NCBI GenBank assembly: GCA_016934355.1
Contig: JAFGTA010000001.1
Coordinates: 1-33,075, forward strand
Reading direction: 5' to 3'
Length of the DNA stretch: 33,075 bases
Source: Candidatus Bathyarchaeota archaeon
Lineage (GTDB): Archaea > Thermoproteota > Bathyarchaeia > TCS64
Made by a program: the position numbers and the translations under genes. Shown here piece by piece: positions 15,282-23,582 of the stretch (positions are counted from its first letter, which is position 1; the number at the start of each line of letters is the position of its first letter). The notes under the pieces were generated by a model, which was given only the letters and a program-made list of their open reading frames with translations, did no database searches and was not told where the DNA came from.

Positions 15282-17195
15282 TTGAACACTGAGACGCTCA
15301 TAGCGGTGAACGTAGGGCTACCTCTAGCCTCTGCGGCCGCCGCTTTTATTTTCAACGACAAGAAGGTCCGGGGCGGCATAGTAGCGGTCACGGCGCTGGC
15401 GCTCATAGCTTCCTCGCTTCTGCTCTTCAACGGCGGAGGCGCGGAGCTGAGCCCCGGCCACATATACGAGACCGCGGTAGTGGTCCTAGACTTCGCCTTG
15501 CTAGCCTACTTCCTGTACCAGGGCTACCTGTACAGGAGCTGGCAAGTACTAGCCTTATCGGTTGCCCAGCTGGTTCCCGCCGCTTACTTCGAGTTCGTAG
15601 TTAAGGGGACCCACGTCGAGAACATAATCGTCGTCGACAACTTATCGATCCTACTCACGCTCATAGTCAACATAGTGGGTTCCGTGGTGATGATCTACGC
15701 CACAGGCTACATGGAGGAGCACGAGCACCACCTGCACCTCGACAAGAGCAGGCAGAACAGGTTCTTCTTCTACATGCTACTGCTGCTCGGCGCCATGAAC
15801 GGCATGGTGTACAGCAACAGCCTCTACTGGCTATACTTCTTCTGGGAGGTTACAACGCTCTGCTGCTACGAACTCATCAGACACGACACAACAGCGGAGG
15901 CGCAGAGCAACGCCGAGCTGGCCCTCTGGATGGGGCTCGTCGGCGGAGTCGCCTTCGTCGCCGCCATGTTCGTCGGCTACGACGCGGTGCACAGCATCGC
16001 GCTGACAGACCTTATGGCGGCGCCCCTCAGCACCGGGCTGCTGACGGTGTTCGCTCTGGCCGCGCTGGCGGCGTTCACGAAGTCGGCGCAGTTCCCGTTC
16101 CACGGCTGGCTGCTGGGCGCCATGGTGGCTCCGACCCCCGTGTCGGCGCTGCTGCACAGCAGCACCATGGTGAACGCAGGCGTCTACATGCTGCTCAGGA
16201 TGGCTCCCGCCATACAGGGGACAAGACTCACCTACGTCATCGCCTTCATGGGCGCGGTCACCTTCACGGTCACCGCCGTACTGGCGATAAGGCAGAGGGT
16301 GAGCAAACGGATACTGGCGTTCTCTACCATAGGCAACCTGGGGCTCATCATCCTCTGCGTGGGGCTGAACACTGGCCTCAGCGTAGGCGCGGCTCTCACG
16401 CTTCTCACGTTCCACAGCGTCGCCAAGGGCCTCCTGTTCATGGGGGCCGGCGTCGTCGAGAACAAGTTGGGCAGCAGAGACGTCGATGACTGGGAGGGCC
16501 TCCTCGGGAGGATGCCTCTCACGGCGATGGTGATGATCGCAGGCATGGTTAGCATGTTCCTGCCGCCCTTCGGCATGCTGCTGGGGAAGTGGGTGGCGGT
16601 GGACGCGGTGGCTTCGACGCCGCTGCTCTACGGGCTGCCCCTCGTCTTCCTAGTGGTGCTGGGGAGCGGCGCGACCACGTTCTACTACGCCAAGTGGCTC
16701 GGCTACCTCACGGTGCTACCCAACGGCGCAAAGAGAAGCCAGGAGAAGCTGGAGACACCCTACAAGGTGGCGCTGTACACGCTGCTGGGCGTCAACGTAC
16801 TAATCAGCTTAGGCGCCGCACTCGTGGTCACACACATAGTCAACCCGATAACGGCCATGTCATACGCGCCCCAGATGTCCACGCCCATGGGTGGGGTGGA
16901 CCTTGGCTTCACGTCTTTCCCCGTATTGCCCCTCTGGGCGGCGGGGGCGGCTGTGCTGCTGATAGGCTCATGGCTGGCTAGGAGCAAGGGAGGCGTCATC
17001 GCGACGCCTTACCTGAGCGGCGAGAACGTCGCAGATAAGGAAGTGACCTTCATGACTACTGCCGACTCTGAGGTCGCGGCCACCGTGTCCGGGGCTTATC
17101 TCACGTCGAGCATCGACGAGGCATGGCTGGACAGGCTGGCGGTGTACCTCGGGACGGCGATAATCGTCGTCCTATTCATAGCGGAGGCGATCTAG
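15282..17195 (+). CDS. echA: Ech-type hydrogenase antiporter-like subunit EchA (NuoL/MrpA family)
   Basis: 637-aa polytopic membrane protein with about 14-16 helices, of the NuoL/M/N family that moves H+ or Na+ across the membrane. Key residues are in place: E189 in the WEVTTLCCYE helix, K267 in AFTKSAQFPFHGWL, H292 in PVSALLHSSTMVNAG, the H378/K382 pair in HSVAKGLLF and K436 in GMLLGKWVAV. The TTG at 15282 is the only reasonable start; a 17-codon open frame (15239-15292) overlaps it in another frame. The stop is followed directly by the EchB start. Ion pumping is inferred from the conserved charged residues. Confidence 0.92.
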   Translation: MNTETLIAVNVGLPLASAAAAFIFNDKKVRGGIVAVTALALIASSLLLFNGGGAELSPGHIYETAVVVLDFALLAYFLYQGYLYRSWQVLALSVAQLVPAAYFEFVVKGTHVENIIVVDNLSILLTLIVNIVGSVVMIYATGYMEEHEHHLHLDKSRQNRFFFYMLLLLGAMNGMVYSNSLYWLYFFWEVTTLCCYELIRHDTTAEAQSNAELALWMGLVGGVAFVAAMFVGYDAVHSIALTDLMAAPLSTGLLTVFALAALAAFTKSAQFPFHGWLLGAMVAPTPVSALLHSSTMVNAGVYMLLRMAPAIQGTRLTYVIAFMGAVTFTVTAVLAIRQRVSKRILAFSTIGNLGLIILCVGLNTGLSVGAALTLLTFHSVAKGLLFMGAGVVENKLGSRDVDDWEGLLGRMPLTAMVMIAGMVSMFLPPFGMLLGKWVAVDAVASTPLLYGLPLVFLVVLGSGATTFYYAKWLGYLTVLPNGAKRSQEKLETPYKVALYTLLGVNVLISLGAALVVTHIVNPITAMSYAPQMSTPMGGVDLGFTSFPVLPLWAAGAAVLLIGSWLARSKGGVIATPYLSGENVADKEVTFMTTADSEVAATVSGAYLTSSIDEAWLDRLAVYLGTAIIVVLFIAEAI

Positions 17196-18059
17196 GTGAA
17201 CATCACAACAACGATACTTTCGATCATACTAGCGTTAGCGACGCCCCTCATAGGCGGCTTGCTGATGGGCGTGGACAGGAAGCTCACAGCCCGTATGCAG
17301 GAACGCGTCGGGCCACCGCTCGTTCAGCCGTTCTACGACGTACTAAAACTCTGGGGGAAGAGCCCCATGATATCCAGCGGGCTCCAGCCTGTGCTGGCGT
17401 TCGGCTACCTAGGCTTCGCCCTATTGGCGGCCGGGCTGGTCACCTTCAGACAGGACCTGCTTCTGGTGCTCTTCGTCACGGGCATCGCGGACGTCTGCCT
17501 CACCGTGGCGGCGTTCAGCGCCAAGAGCCCGTACAGCTACCTGGGAGGCAGGAGAGAGTTCCTAGCCATGCTCAGCTACGAGCCCGTGATGCTGCTCGCA
17601 GACATAGCCATATTCCTGGTGACGGGGAGCTTCACCATCAAGGGCATATACGCCTACGGCGCGCCTCTGCTGCTGGTGCTGCCCGCCGCCCTCGTGGCGC
17701 TGGAGATAGTGCTGGTCATAGAGATGAAGAAGAGCCCCTTCGACGTCTCTGGGAGCGGACACGCCCACCAGGAGCTGGTGAGAGGCGTCTTCACGGAGTT
17801 CAGCGGCTACACGATGGCGCTGGTCGAGATTGGCCACTGGGCCAAGCTGGCTACAATGATGATGGTTCTCAGTCTGTTCTGGGCGCCCAGCCCACTAGTC
17901 GGGGCGGCTATCAGCCTCGCCATGTTCTTCGTGGCGCTACTGGTGGACAACCTGTACCCCCGGCTGACGTGGCAACGGATGCTCAAGACCACTTGGACGG
18001 CGGGCTTCGCCCTGATACTGTTAAACGTGGCCGCACTGGCCATAGGAGGCGTCATCTGA
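17196..18059 (+). CDS. echB: Ech-type hydrogenase membrane anchor subunit EchB (NuoH family)
   Basis: 287-aa membrane protein with about eight helices. Two NuoH signatures are clear: RMQERVGPPLVQPFYDVLKL near residue 31 and MKKSPFDVSGSGHAHQEL near 175, including the acidic loop residues that face the catalytic arm. It links the [NiFe] module to the ion-translocating subunit. The GTG start follows the EchA stop directly, and its TGA shares bases with the EchC ATG (ATGA), so it is part of a tightly coupled operon. Confidence 0.94.
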   Translation: MNITTTILSIILALATPLIGGLLMGVDRKLTARMQERVGPPLVQPFYDVLKLWGKSPMISSGLQPVLAFGYLGFALLAAGLVTFRQDLLLVLFVTGIADVCLTVAAFSAKSPYSYLGGRREFLAMLSYEPVMLLADIAIFLVTGSFTIKGIYAYGAPLLLVLPAALVALEIVLVIEMKKSPFDVSGSGHAHQELVRGVFTEFSGYTMALVEIGHWAKLATMMMVLSLFWAPSPLVGAAISLAMFFVALLVDNLYPRLTWQRMLKTTWTAGFALILLNVAALAIGGVI

Positions 18060-18496
18060 TGACGCTGATTCAGAAGGCGAGGCTCAAGAGCCCATGGGTG
18101 CTGCACTACGACTGCGGCGGCTGCAACGGCTGCGACATCGAGGTACTCGCCGCGTTGACCCCCAAGTTCGACGTGGAGCGGTTTGGCATAGTCAACATAG
18201 GCGACCCCAAGCAAGCGGACGTCATGGTGGTGACTGGACCCGTGAACCACAGAAACAAGCGGGTGCTCAAGAACCTGTACGACCAGATGCCTGAGCCGAA
18301 GCTGGTGATAGCCGTGGGCACATGCGCGTGCACTGGAGGCATCTTCCACAACTGCCCCAACATACTGGGCGGCATCGACAAGGTGATCCCAGTGGACGTC
18401 TACGTCCCCGGCTGCGCAGCCCGCCCCGAGCAGATAATCGACGGCGTCGTGCTGGCGCTGAACAAGCTAGCCGGCGCAGCGGAGGAGGAAGAGTAA
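18059..18496 (+). CDS. echC: Hydrogenase small subunit EchC (NuoB family)
   Basis: 145-aa NuoB-like small subunit that carries the proximal [4Fe-4S] cluster next to the [NiFe] site. Ligands are C22 and C25 in GCNGC, C89 in GTCAC and C119 in VPGC. The usual PGCPPRPE reads PGCAARPE, a mild change beside the last ligand. The open frame reads further upstream, but the ATG at 18059 overlapping the EchB stop is the natural start and gives the family's usual length. The stop overlaps the next start (TAATG). Confidence 0.94.
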   Translation: MTLIQKARLKSPWVLHYDCGGCNGCDIEVLAALTPKFDVERFGIVNIGDPKQADVMVVTGPVNHRNKRVLKNLYDQMPEPKLVIAVGTCACTGGIFHNCPNILGGIDKVIPVDVYVPGCAARPEQIIDGVVLALNKLAGAAEEEE

Positions 18497-20304
18497 TGGT
18501 GCTACTAGAGCCGTCCGAGACGGGGACTGTAAACGAGCAACGGGTGACGGACGAGTCGCTGATGCCTAAGGTACGTGAGATGAAGGACCGGGGAGCCCGG
18601 TTCATCACCATCACGACCCGTGACATGGGTGACACGCTTGAGGTCATCTACCACTTCGAGGTGGGCGACCACGTCGAGAACATCTACCTAGAGACGGGCA
18701 AGGACAAGCCCGTGCAGAGCATAACCGGCGAGTACCTGGTCGCCTTCATAGCGGAGAACGAGTGTAGAGACCTCTTCGGAGTCGAGTTCGAGAAGCTCGC
18801 AGTCGACCTAGGCGGAAAGATGCTCAAGGTCGAGTCCTCGCCGTCGACGCTGCTGAAGCCCGCGGTGGGCCCCCAGCCCCCGATAATGCGGAAGCTGGGT
18901 AGGTGCCGCGAGGAGTGCCCCGCCATGGTGAACATACCAAGGTACATCAGGCAGGTTGAGCAGGGCGACGTCGAGGGAGCATACAACACGATCATAGACC
19001 GGGCGCCCCTGCCCGCGATACTGGGCAGGGTGTGCTTCGCGCCGTGCCAGGAAGGCTGCAGGCAGGAGCACGAGACCAAGCCAATACAGATACGGCTGCT
19101 GAAACGCTACGCGGCAGACGGCTTCAGGGAGCAGAACGGAAGCCTCCTGAGGACCGTTGAACGCAGCCCCTCCACGGGTAAACGCGTGGCGGTGATCGGC
19201 GGCGGACCTGCAGGTGTGTCCGCAGCCTACTACTTGGGGATGCTGGGACACATAGTCACCCTCCTGGAGAAGGGGAAGACTCTGGGGGGAGCGATGCTGT
19301 GGGGTATCCCCAAGTACAGGCTGCCCAAGGACATACTGAAGGAGGAGCTCTACGCGAGGCTCGCGGAGGCTGATGTCGACGTCCGCACGGGCGTCGAGGT
19401 CACAAGCCTCGAAGACCTCATGGCGGAGGGCTACGACGCCTGCTTCATAGGCATCGGCGCCGAGAAGTGCAACAGCCTACGGTGCGAGGGCGAGACCAGC
19501 GAGGGAGTTATCAGCTTCATCGACCTGCTGACGGCGGTGAACGTACGGGACGAGACCCCCGACCTGGGCCGAAGAGTCGTCGTCATCGGAGGCGGAAACA
19601 GCGCCATGGACTCGGCGAGGACAGCCCGGCGCCTAGGCGCCGAGGAGGTAACCGTCTTCTACAGGCGAACCGAGGACGAGATGCCAGCGAGCCTACACGA
19701 GATACACGGGGCAGTCGAGGAGGGAATCGACTTCGACTTCCTCAGCACCCAGCTGACGATCCACCCGGGGAAGCCTCTGCGTATCGATTACCAGTACATG
19801 GAGCCGGGCGAGCCCGATGAGTCGGGCAGGAGGCGCCCGGTACCCATGGAGGGCAAGTCGGGGTCCTTGGAGGCGGACACCGTCGTCTCGGCCATCGGGT
19901 ACAACGTGGTTGTGCCCCCCGGCTTCGACGTGGAGGTCAACCGCCGCGGAGTAATCGTCATAGACGAGGACTACAGGACCAGCCGTGACGGCGTCTACGC
20001 CGGCGGCGACGCCGCGTTCGGCACGTCAAGCGTCATCGCAGCTATAAGAGACGCCCGGAAGGCGGCTTCATCCATCGACATGTACCTCGGCGGCGAGGGG
20101 CTGAGCGAGCCCGAGCCCGACATGAGCGAGTACGTTCAGAGGCAGGTTGACCTCGACGAGATAAGGGCGAGGCACCAGGCCGAGATACCGGAGATGGAGG
20201 CCGGCGAGCGGGTCCAGAGCTTCGCGGAGTTTGAGATGAGGCTGGAGAAGTGCTCGGCGACTTGCGAGGCCGGGCGATGCTGGAGATGTGACTGGAATGA
20301 GTAA
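18496..20304 (+). CDS. EchD (NuoC-like) fused to a GltD/NfnB-like FAD-NAD(P) oxidoreductase
   Basis: 602-aa fusion. Residues 1-115 are a short NuoC/30-kDa-type domain with the signature ENECRDLFGVEF (88-99). Residues 130-215 are the helical Fe-S domain of the GltD/NfnB/dihydropyrimidine-dehydrogenase family, with cysteines C137, C141, C180, C184 and C188. Residues 228-530 form the two-Rossmann flavoprotein: FAD motif GGGPAG (235-240), second nucleotide motif GGGNSA (365-370) followed by YRRTEDEMPA, and the FAD-closing segment YAGGDAAFG (501-509). A cysteine-rich tail (C586, C590, C595, C598) ends the protein. It sits exactly where echD belongs, so NAD(P)H chemistry appears to be hard-wired to the hydrogenase. 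NADH and NADPH cannot be told apart from sequence alone. Confidence 0.9.
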   Translation: MVLLEPSETGTVNEQRVTDESLMPKVREMKDRGARFITITTRDMGDTLEVIYHFEVGDHVENIYLETGKDKPVQSITGEYLVAFIAENECRDLFGVEFEKLAVDLGGKMLKVESSPSTLLKPAVGPQPPIMRKLGRCREECPAMVNIPRYIRQVEQGDVEGAYNTIIDRAPLPAILGRVCFAPCQEGCRQEHETKPIQIRLLKRYAADGFREQNGSLLRTVERSPSTGKRVAVIGGGPAGVSAAYYLGMLGHIVTLLEKGKTLGGAMLWGIPKYRLPKDILKEELYARLAEADVDVRTGVEVTSLEDLMAEGYDACFIGIGAEKCNSLRCEGETSEGVISFIDLLTAVNVRDETPDLGRRVVVIGGGNSAMDSARTARRLGAEEVTVFYRRTEDEMPASLHEIHGAVEEGIDFDFLSTQLTIHPGKPLRIDYQYMEPGEPDESGRRRPVPMEGKSGSLEADTVVSAIGYNVVVPPGFDVEVNRRGVIVIDEDYRTSRDGVYAGGDAAFGTSSVIAAIRDARKAASSIDMYLGGEGLSEPEPDMSEYVQRQVDLDEIRARHQAEIPEMEAGERVQSFAEFEMRLEKCSATCEAGRCWRCDWNE

Positions 20305-21409
20305 GAAACAGAAGCTGACCGTGATACCCTTCGGGCCGCAGCACCCCGTGCTACCTGAGCCCATACAGCTACAGTTCTACGTGGACGAGGAGAAGATAGT
20401 GGACGTGCTCCCCAACATAGGGTACATCCACCGCGGAATAGAGCGCGCCGCCGAACTCAACGACTACAGGCGAAACATCTACCTCTGCGAGCGCATCTGC
20501 GGCATCTGCAACGTCATCCACGGACAGACCTACGCGGGCATCATAGAGAAGCTGACGGACACCGAGGTGCCGACGAGGGCCAAGTACCTGCGGACCATCT
20601 GGGCAGAGGTGGCGAGGCTTCAGAGCCACCTGCTCTGGCTGGGGCTGTTCTCGGAGAGCATAGGCTTCGAGAGCATGTTCATGAAGATATGGAGGGATAG
20701 GGAGCTGGTGCTGGAGCTCACGGAGGCGACCAACGGTCACAGGATACACATGGGCACCACCGTCATAGGCGGCGTAAGCAAGGACATGGACGAGGGGCTC
20801 CAAGGCAGGTACCTCAAGGACATGGACCGCCTCAAGAAGGAGGTCGACGACTGGAGCCACGTCTTCTACAAGGACGCGGCTGTCAGGGAGAAGACCATGG
20901 GCAAAGGCATATTGCCCAAGGCGGACGCCGTCCACCTAGCTGCTGTCGGCCCCACCATCAGGGGCAGTGGAGTACCCCAGGACATGAGATGCAACGGCTA
21001 TGAGGCTTACGGCGAGCTCGACTTCAAACCCGTCACGCACGACGGCTGCGACAGCTACTCCCGGGCCCTCGTCAGGCTGGACGAGGTCTACCAGAGCATC
21101 GACCTCATCAAGAGAGCCGTGAACCAGCTGCCCGAGGGGCCGCTGGCGAACAAGAACGACAGGTTCCCGGACGGCGTCGCCATCTACCGCACAGAGCAGC
21201 CCCGAGGCGAGGTGTTCTACTACGCGGTGGGCAACGGCACCATCCACCTTGAGAGGCTCAGGATACGGACGCCTACGCTGCCCAACATCCCGCCGCTGCT
21301 ACAGATGCTCATCGGTCACGAGGTCGCGGACATACCGACCATAGTCCACAGCATCGACCCGTGCATGAGCTGCACCGAGCGCATCACCCAGGTGAAGGAG
21401 GCGGCCTAG
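20297..21409 (+). CDS. echE: [NiFe] hydrogenase catalytic large subunit EchE (NuoD family)
   Basis: 370-aa large subunit. Both nickel-binding pairs are present: C68 and C71 in CERICGICNVIH, and C356 and C359 in DPCMSC near the C-terminus. This makes it a true group 4 [NiFe] hydrogenase rather than a complex I relative that lost nickel. The protein ends 11 residues after the last ligand, so there is no long peptide for a maturation protease, as expected for some group 4 enzymes. I choose the ATG at 20297, overlapping the previous gene by eight bases; a GTG at 20288 is the alternative. No hyp maturation genes lie in the window. Confidence 0.95.
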   Translation: MSKKQKLTVIPFGPQHPVLPEPIQLQFYVDEEKIVDVLPNIGYIHRGIERAAELNDYRRNIYLCERICGICNVIHGQTYAGIIEKLTDTEVPTRAKYLRTIWAEVARLQSHLLWLGLFSESIGFESMFMKIWRDRELVLELTEATNGHRIHMGTTVIGGVSKDMDEGLQGRYLKDMDRLKKEVDDWSHVFYKDAAVREKTMGKGILPKADAVHLAAVGPTIRGSGVPQDMRCNGYEAYGELDFKPVTHDGCDSYSRALVRLDEVYQSIDLIKRAVNQLPEGPLANKNDRFPDGVAIYRTEQPRGEVFYYAVGNGTIHLERLRIRTPTLPNIPPLLQMLIGHEVADIPTIVHSIDPCMSCTERITQVKEAA

Positions 21410-21739
21410 ATGCCAAGGTTCCTAGGCAACATTCTTGAGAACCTGTTCGGGAAGCCGGCGACGGTCAGGTACCCCTTCGAGAAGCCAGAGCACGTCCCCG
21501 GGACGAGGGGTGAACTGAGCTTCGACATGGCTAAGTGCGACCAGTGTCAGGACTGTGAGCGGCTCTGCCCCTCGGGAGCCATCGAGGTGGACGTCGAGGC
21601 TAAGAAGGTAACGTGGGACCCATACCGGTGCATCTACTGCCACCTCTGCGTAAGAAGCTGCATGCACGAGGCGATAACGCCGCTGGACCACGTCCAGGCT
21701 CCGGTCTACAAGCTTGAGAAGAAGGTCTTCGAGACCTAA
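21410..21739 (+). CDS. echF: Hydrogenase ferredoxin-like subunit EchF (NuoI family)
   Basis: 109-aa polyferredoxin subunit with two [4Fe-4S] motifs: C43-x2-C46-x2-C49-x3-C53 and C74-x2-C77-x2-C80-x3-C84. It passes electrons between soluble ferredoxin or the fused flavoprotein and the small subunit. Its ATG follows the EchE stop directly. It is the last gene of the operon: a run of seven T follows within five bases, and the next gene is convergent. Confidence 0.95.
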   Translation: MPRFLGNILENLFGKPATVRYPFEKPEHVPGTRGELSFDMAKCDQCQDCERLCPSGAIEVDVEAKKVTWDPYRCIYCHLCVRSCMHEAITPLDHVQAPVYKLEKKVFET

Positions 21740-21743
21740 CCCC

Positions 21744-21750
21744 TTTTTTT
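21744..21750 (+). terminator. T-run terminator of the Ech operon
   Basis: Seven T start five bases after the echF stop codon and reach the end of the convergent gene at 21749. This fits archaeal T-run termination. Confidence 0.55.
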
Positions 21751-22744
21751 ACTCGTAGAACCTTTTCAGAACTCTGCAGATTTCGAGGGCTAGCCACAGC
21801 TCCCTCTCGCGTGTGAGCGGCGTGTCCTTCGGCTTCTTCCCTTTCATGTAGCTGGTGTCCCAGAGCCCGTCCGACCGCTGATGTTCTAATAGCCAGTCCA
21901 AGGCTGCCCTGATGTCCGGGTCATCTCGGCTGAAATCCATCCGTGAGAGGCTGTCGAGGCTCGTCACGATGTTGGGCCACCAGAACTGGAACCTGACCCA
22001 GTAGCCCGGGTCCCTGTAAGAGGTGTACGCGTCGGCGTGGAAGAACCGGGTCTTCAGGAGCCTCGCGGCGTGAAGAGCCTCCTCCCTGCGTCGGTACACG
22101 GGGTGGACGGCGAAGGCGCGCAGCGCCATGTCTGTCCAGTTATGCGAGAAAGGTTTCGCCCTGTCGGGCTCGACGGGTGTGCAAGGCTCGGTCACGATTC
22201 GGTAGCCGGTCTTCCTGTCGTACTCATAGGTGAGGATGGGAATCGTCCAGCCGCCGTCGCTCTGCCTCATGGAGAGCATCCAGTCGAGGCCTCTGTGGAT
22301 GCGTGGGTCGTCGCCGTAGCCGCAGAGTATGAGGATCGCCATGACCTCGCCTGTGTAGTAGGTGGCGTATTGGTCGCCGATGAATCCACGGAAGTCGCCT
22401 TCCTCTGTCTGCCAGCCGAACAGGTACTCCGCAACCTTCGAAGCGGCGCCGTGGTCCCTTGTGAACCTGTACCGCCTCACGAGGGTCCTTAGCGCCTTAT
22501 ACGTCTCTATCAGCCTCTTGTGGCCGGGAGGGTAGGCGCCTGTCTCCCTCGACGGACCCCACGAGCCGTCGTCCCTCTGCTTTCTCAGAATCTTCCTGAC
22601 CTCTGGAAGGTCCCAAACCGCCTCCACTGGGCCGGGGTCCTCTCCGAGGATGTCGCGCCTCGTGAAGTATGTCACGGCGTCGTTCCCCGACGAGGTTAAC
22701 GCATCTACAGGGGTGTGCCTAAGCTCGTCTGTCCATTCATCCAT
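21749..22744 (-). CDS. Squalene-cyclase/prenyltransferase-like alpha-alpha toroid protein
   Basis: 331-aa protein built of repeats like those of squalene-hopene cyclases and prenyltransferase beta subunits. QW-like motifs recur: KQRDDGSWG near residue 54, QTEEGDFRG near 112, MRQSDGGWT near 159 and HQRSDGLWD near 290. It is about half the length of a hopene cyclase and I see no DxDD catalytic motif, so a cyclase activity is not supported. No membrane segment or signal peptide is visible. The start overlaps the end of the flavodoxin gene by eight bases, so the two are co-transcribed and may share a pathway. Confidence 0.75.
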   Translation of the reverse strand: MDEWTDELRHTPVDALTSSGNDAVTYFTRRDILGEDPGPVEAVWDLPEVRKILRKQRDDGSWGPSRETGAYPPGHKRLIETYKALRTLVRRYRFTRDHGAASKVAEYLFGWQTEEGDFRGFIGDQYATYYTGEVMAILILCGYGDDPRIHRGLDWMLSMRQSDGGWTIPILTYEYDRKTGYRIVTEPCTPVEPDRAKPFSHNWTDMALRAFAVHPVYRRREEALHAARLLKTRFFHADAYTSYRDPGYWVRFQFWWPNIVTSLDSLSRMDFSRDDPDIRAALDWLLEHQRSDGLWDTSYMKGKKPKDTPLTRERELWLALEICRVLKRFYE

Positions 22745-23219
22745 GTCTAACGCTCTCCTCGATCTTTTCGCAGAACTCCATGAGCTTGCCCCTGTGGGCG
22801 CCGACCAGTGTCTCCATCCGCCTCACGGCGAGGCACGCCACAGGCTTTCTAGTCATCTCCTCAAGGTCTCTTAGAGTGGACTTGTCACCGACCCCTCCGA
22901 GGGCCACGATGAACGCGGCCTCCCTGAGCTCGCCTCCGTACCGTTCAAGGTAGGTCCTGACGGGGCTCGCCATCGTGTAGTACCAAACCGGCGTGCCGAT
23001 GACCACGACGTCATACCTCCTCGGGTCGTGGACCGGCTCCAATATCTCGGGCAGATCCCTGTTCTTCGCCTCGTAGCCGGACCTGATAAAGCCCTTGGTG
23101 CCGCTCCGGCTCTTGATGTCCCTTATGGGCTCGGTGTCGCAGCCGAGAATAGATGCGACGTCTTTCGCGATGCCTTCGGTTACACCCGTGAGGCTGTAGT
23201 AGACTACGAGGGCGTTCAA
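22737..23219 (-). CDS. Flavodoxin-family protein
   Basis: 160-aa single-domain flavodoxin. The N-terminal strand ALVVYYSLTGVTEGIA carries the phosphate-binding loop SLTGVT (9-14). VVVIGTPVWYYTMASPVRTYL (71-91) is the second FMN-binding loop, with aromatic residues to stack on the flavin. It is probably a soluble electron carrier or an NAD(P)H-independent FMN reductase partner. It overlaps the toroid protein gene downstream and follows the coiled-coil gene by about 45 bases on the same strand. Confidence 0.9.
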   Translation of the reverse strand: MNALVVYYSLTGVTEGIAKDVASILGCDTEPIRDIKSRSGTKGFIRSGYEAKNRDLPEILEPVHDPRRYDVVVIGTPVWYYTMASPVRTYLERYGGELREAAFIVALGGVGDKSTLRDLEEMTRKPVACLAVRRMETLVGAHRGKLMEFCEKIEESVRHG

Positions 23220-23264
23220 CTCTGCCTCAGAATAGGTTTATGACGATATGAAACCGGCGCCTGG

Positions 23265-23582
23265 CTACCTGAACTGCTCCTTCAGATCGCTGTCCTCGAG
23301 CATGTCGAGCCGAGCCTCGAGTCGCGCCATGGTCCTCTCCACCTGAACAAGCCCGTCCTTTAGCCCGTCCGCTATCTCCATGAGGGCGACGCTCATCTCC
23401 AGCGGCAGGTCCTCGGACGCCTTGTAGACCTCGTTCTCGCTCTTCTTGATGAGTATGACGTTGCTTATCCGCTGGATGCCCTCGATCTGGGCGTTGAAGC
23501 CCCTGAGCTGCTTCTTAGCCTCATTCAGCAGTGCCCTGTAGTCGCTCTGCTTCAGGTCGTCCCAGGGATGGTCCTTTGACAA
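23265..23582 (-). CDS. Small coiled-coil protein of unknown function
   Basis: 105-aa charged, helical protein with heptad-like stretches at about residues 15-45 and 70-95. It has no membrane segment or cysteines and no family I recognise. It is the first gene of a possible minus-strand unit with the flavodoxin and toroid genes. A frame of this length with clean codon usage and no better alternative on the other strand supports it as real. Confidence 0.65.
   Translation of the reverse strand: MSKDHPWDDLKQSDYRALLNEAKKQLRGFNAQIEGIQRISNVILIKKSENEVYKASEDLPLEMSVALMEIADGLKDGLVQVERTMARLEARLDMLEDSDLKEQFR

Noticed and set aside
17123..18058. Long upstream extension of the EchC reading frame
   Set aside because: It runs in another frame through echA and echB and is low-complexity and Arg-rich; EchC has its natural start at 18059.
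20297..21409. Complex I or Fpo-type NuoD without nickel
   Set aside because: Both CxxC pairs that bind [NiFe] are present (C68/C71 and C356/C359).
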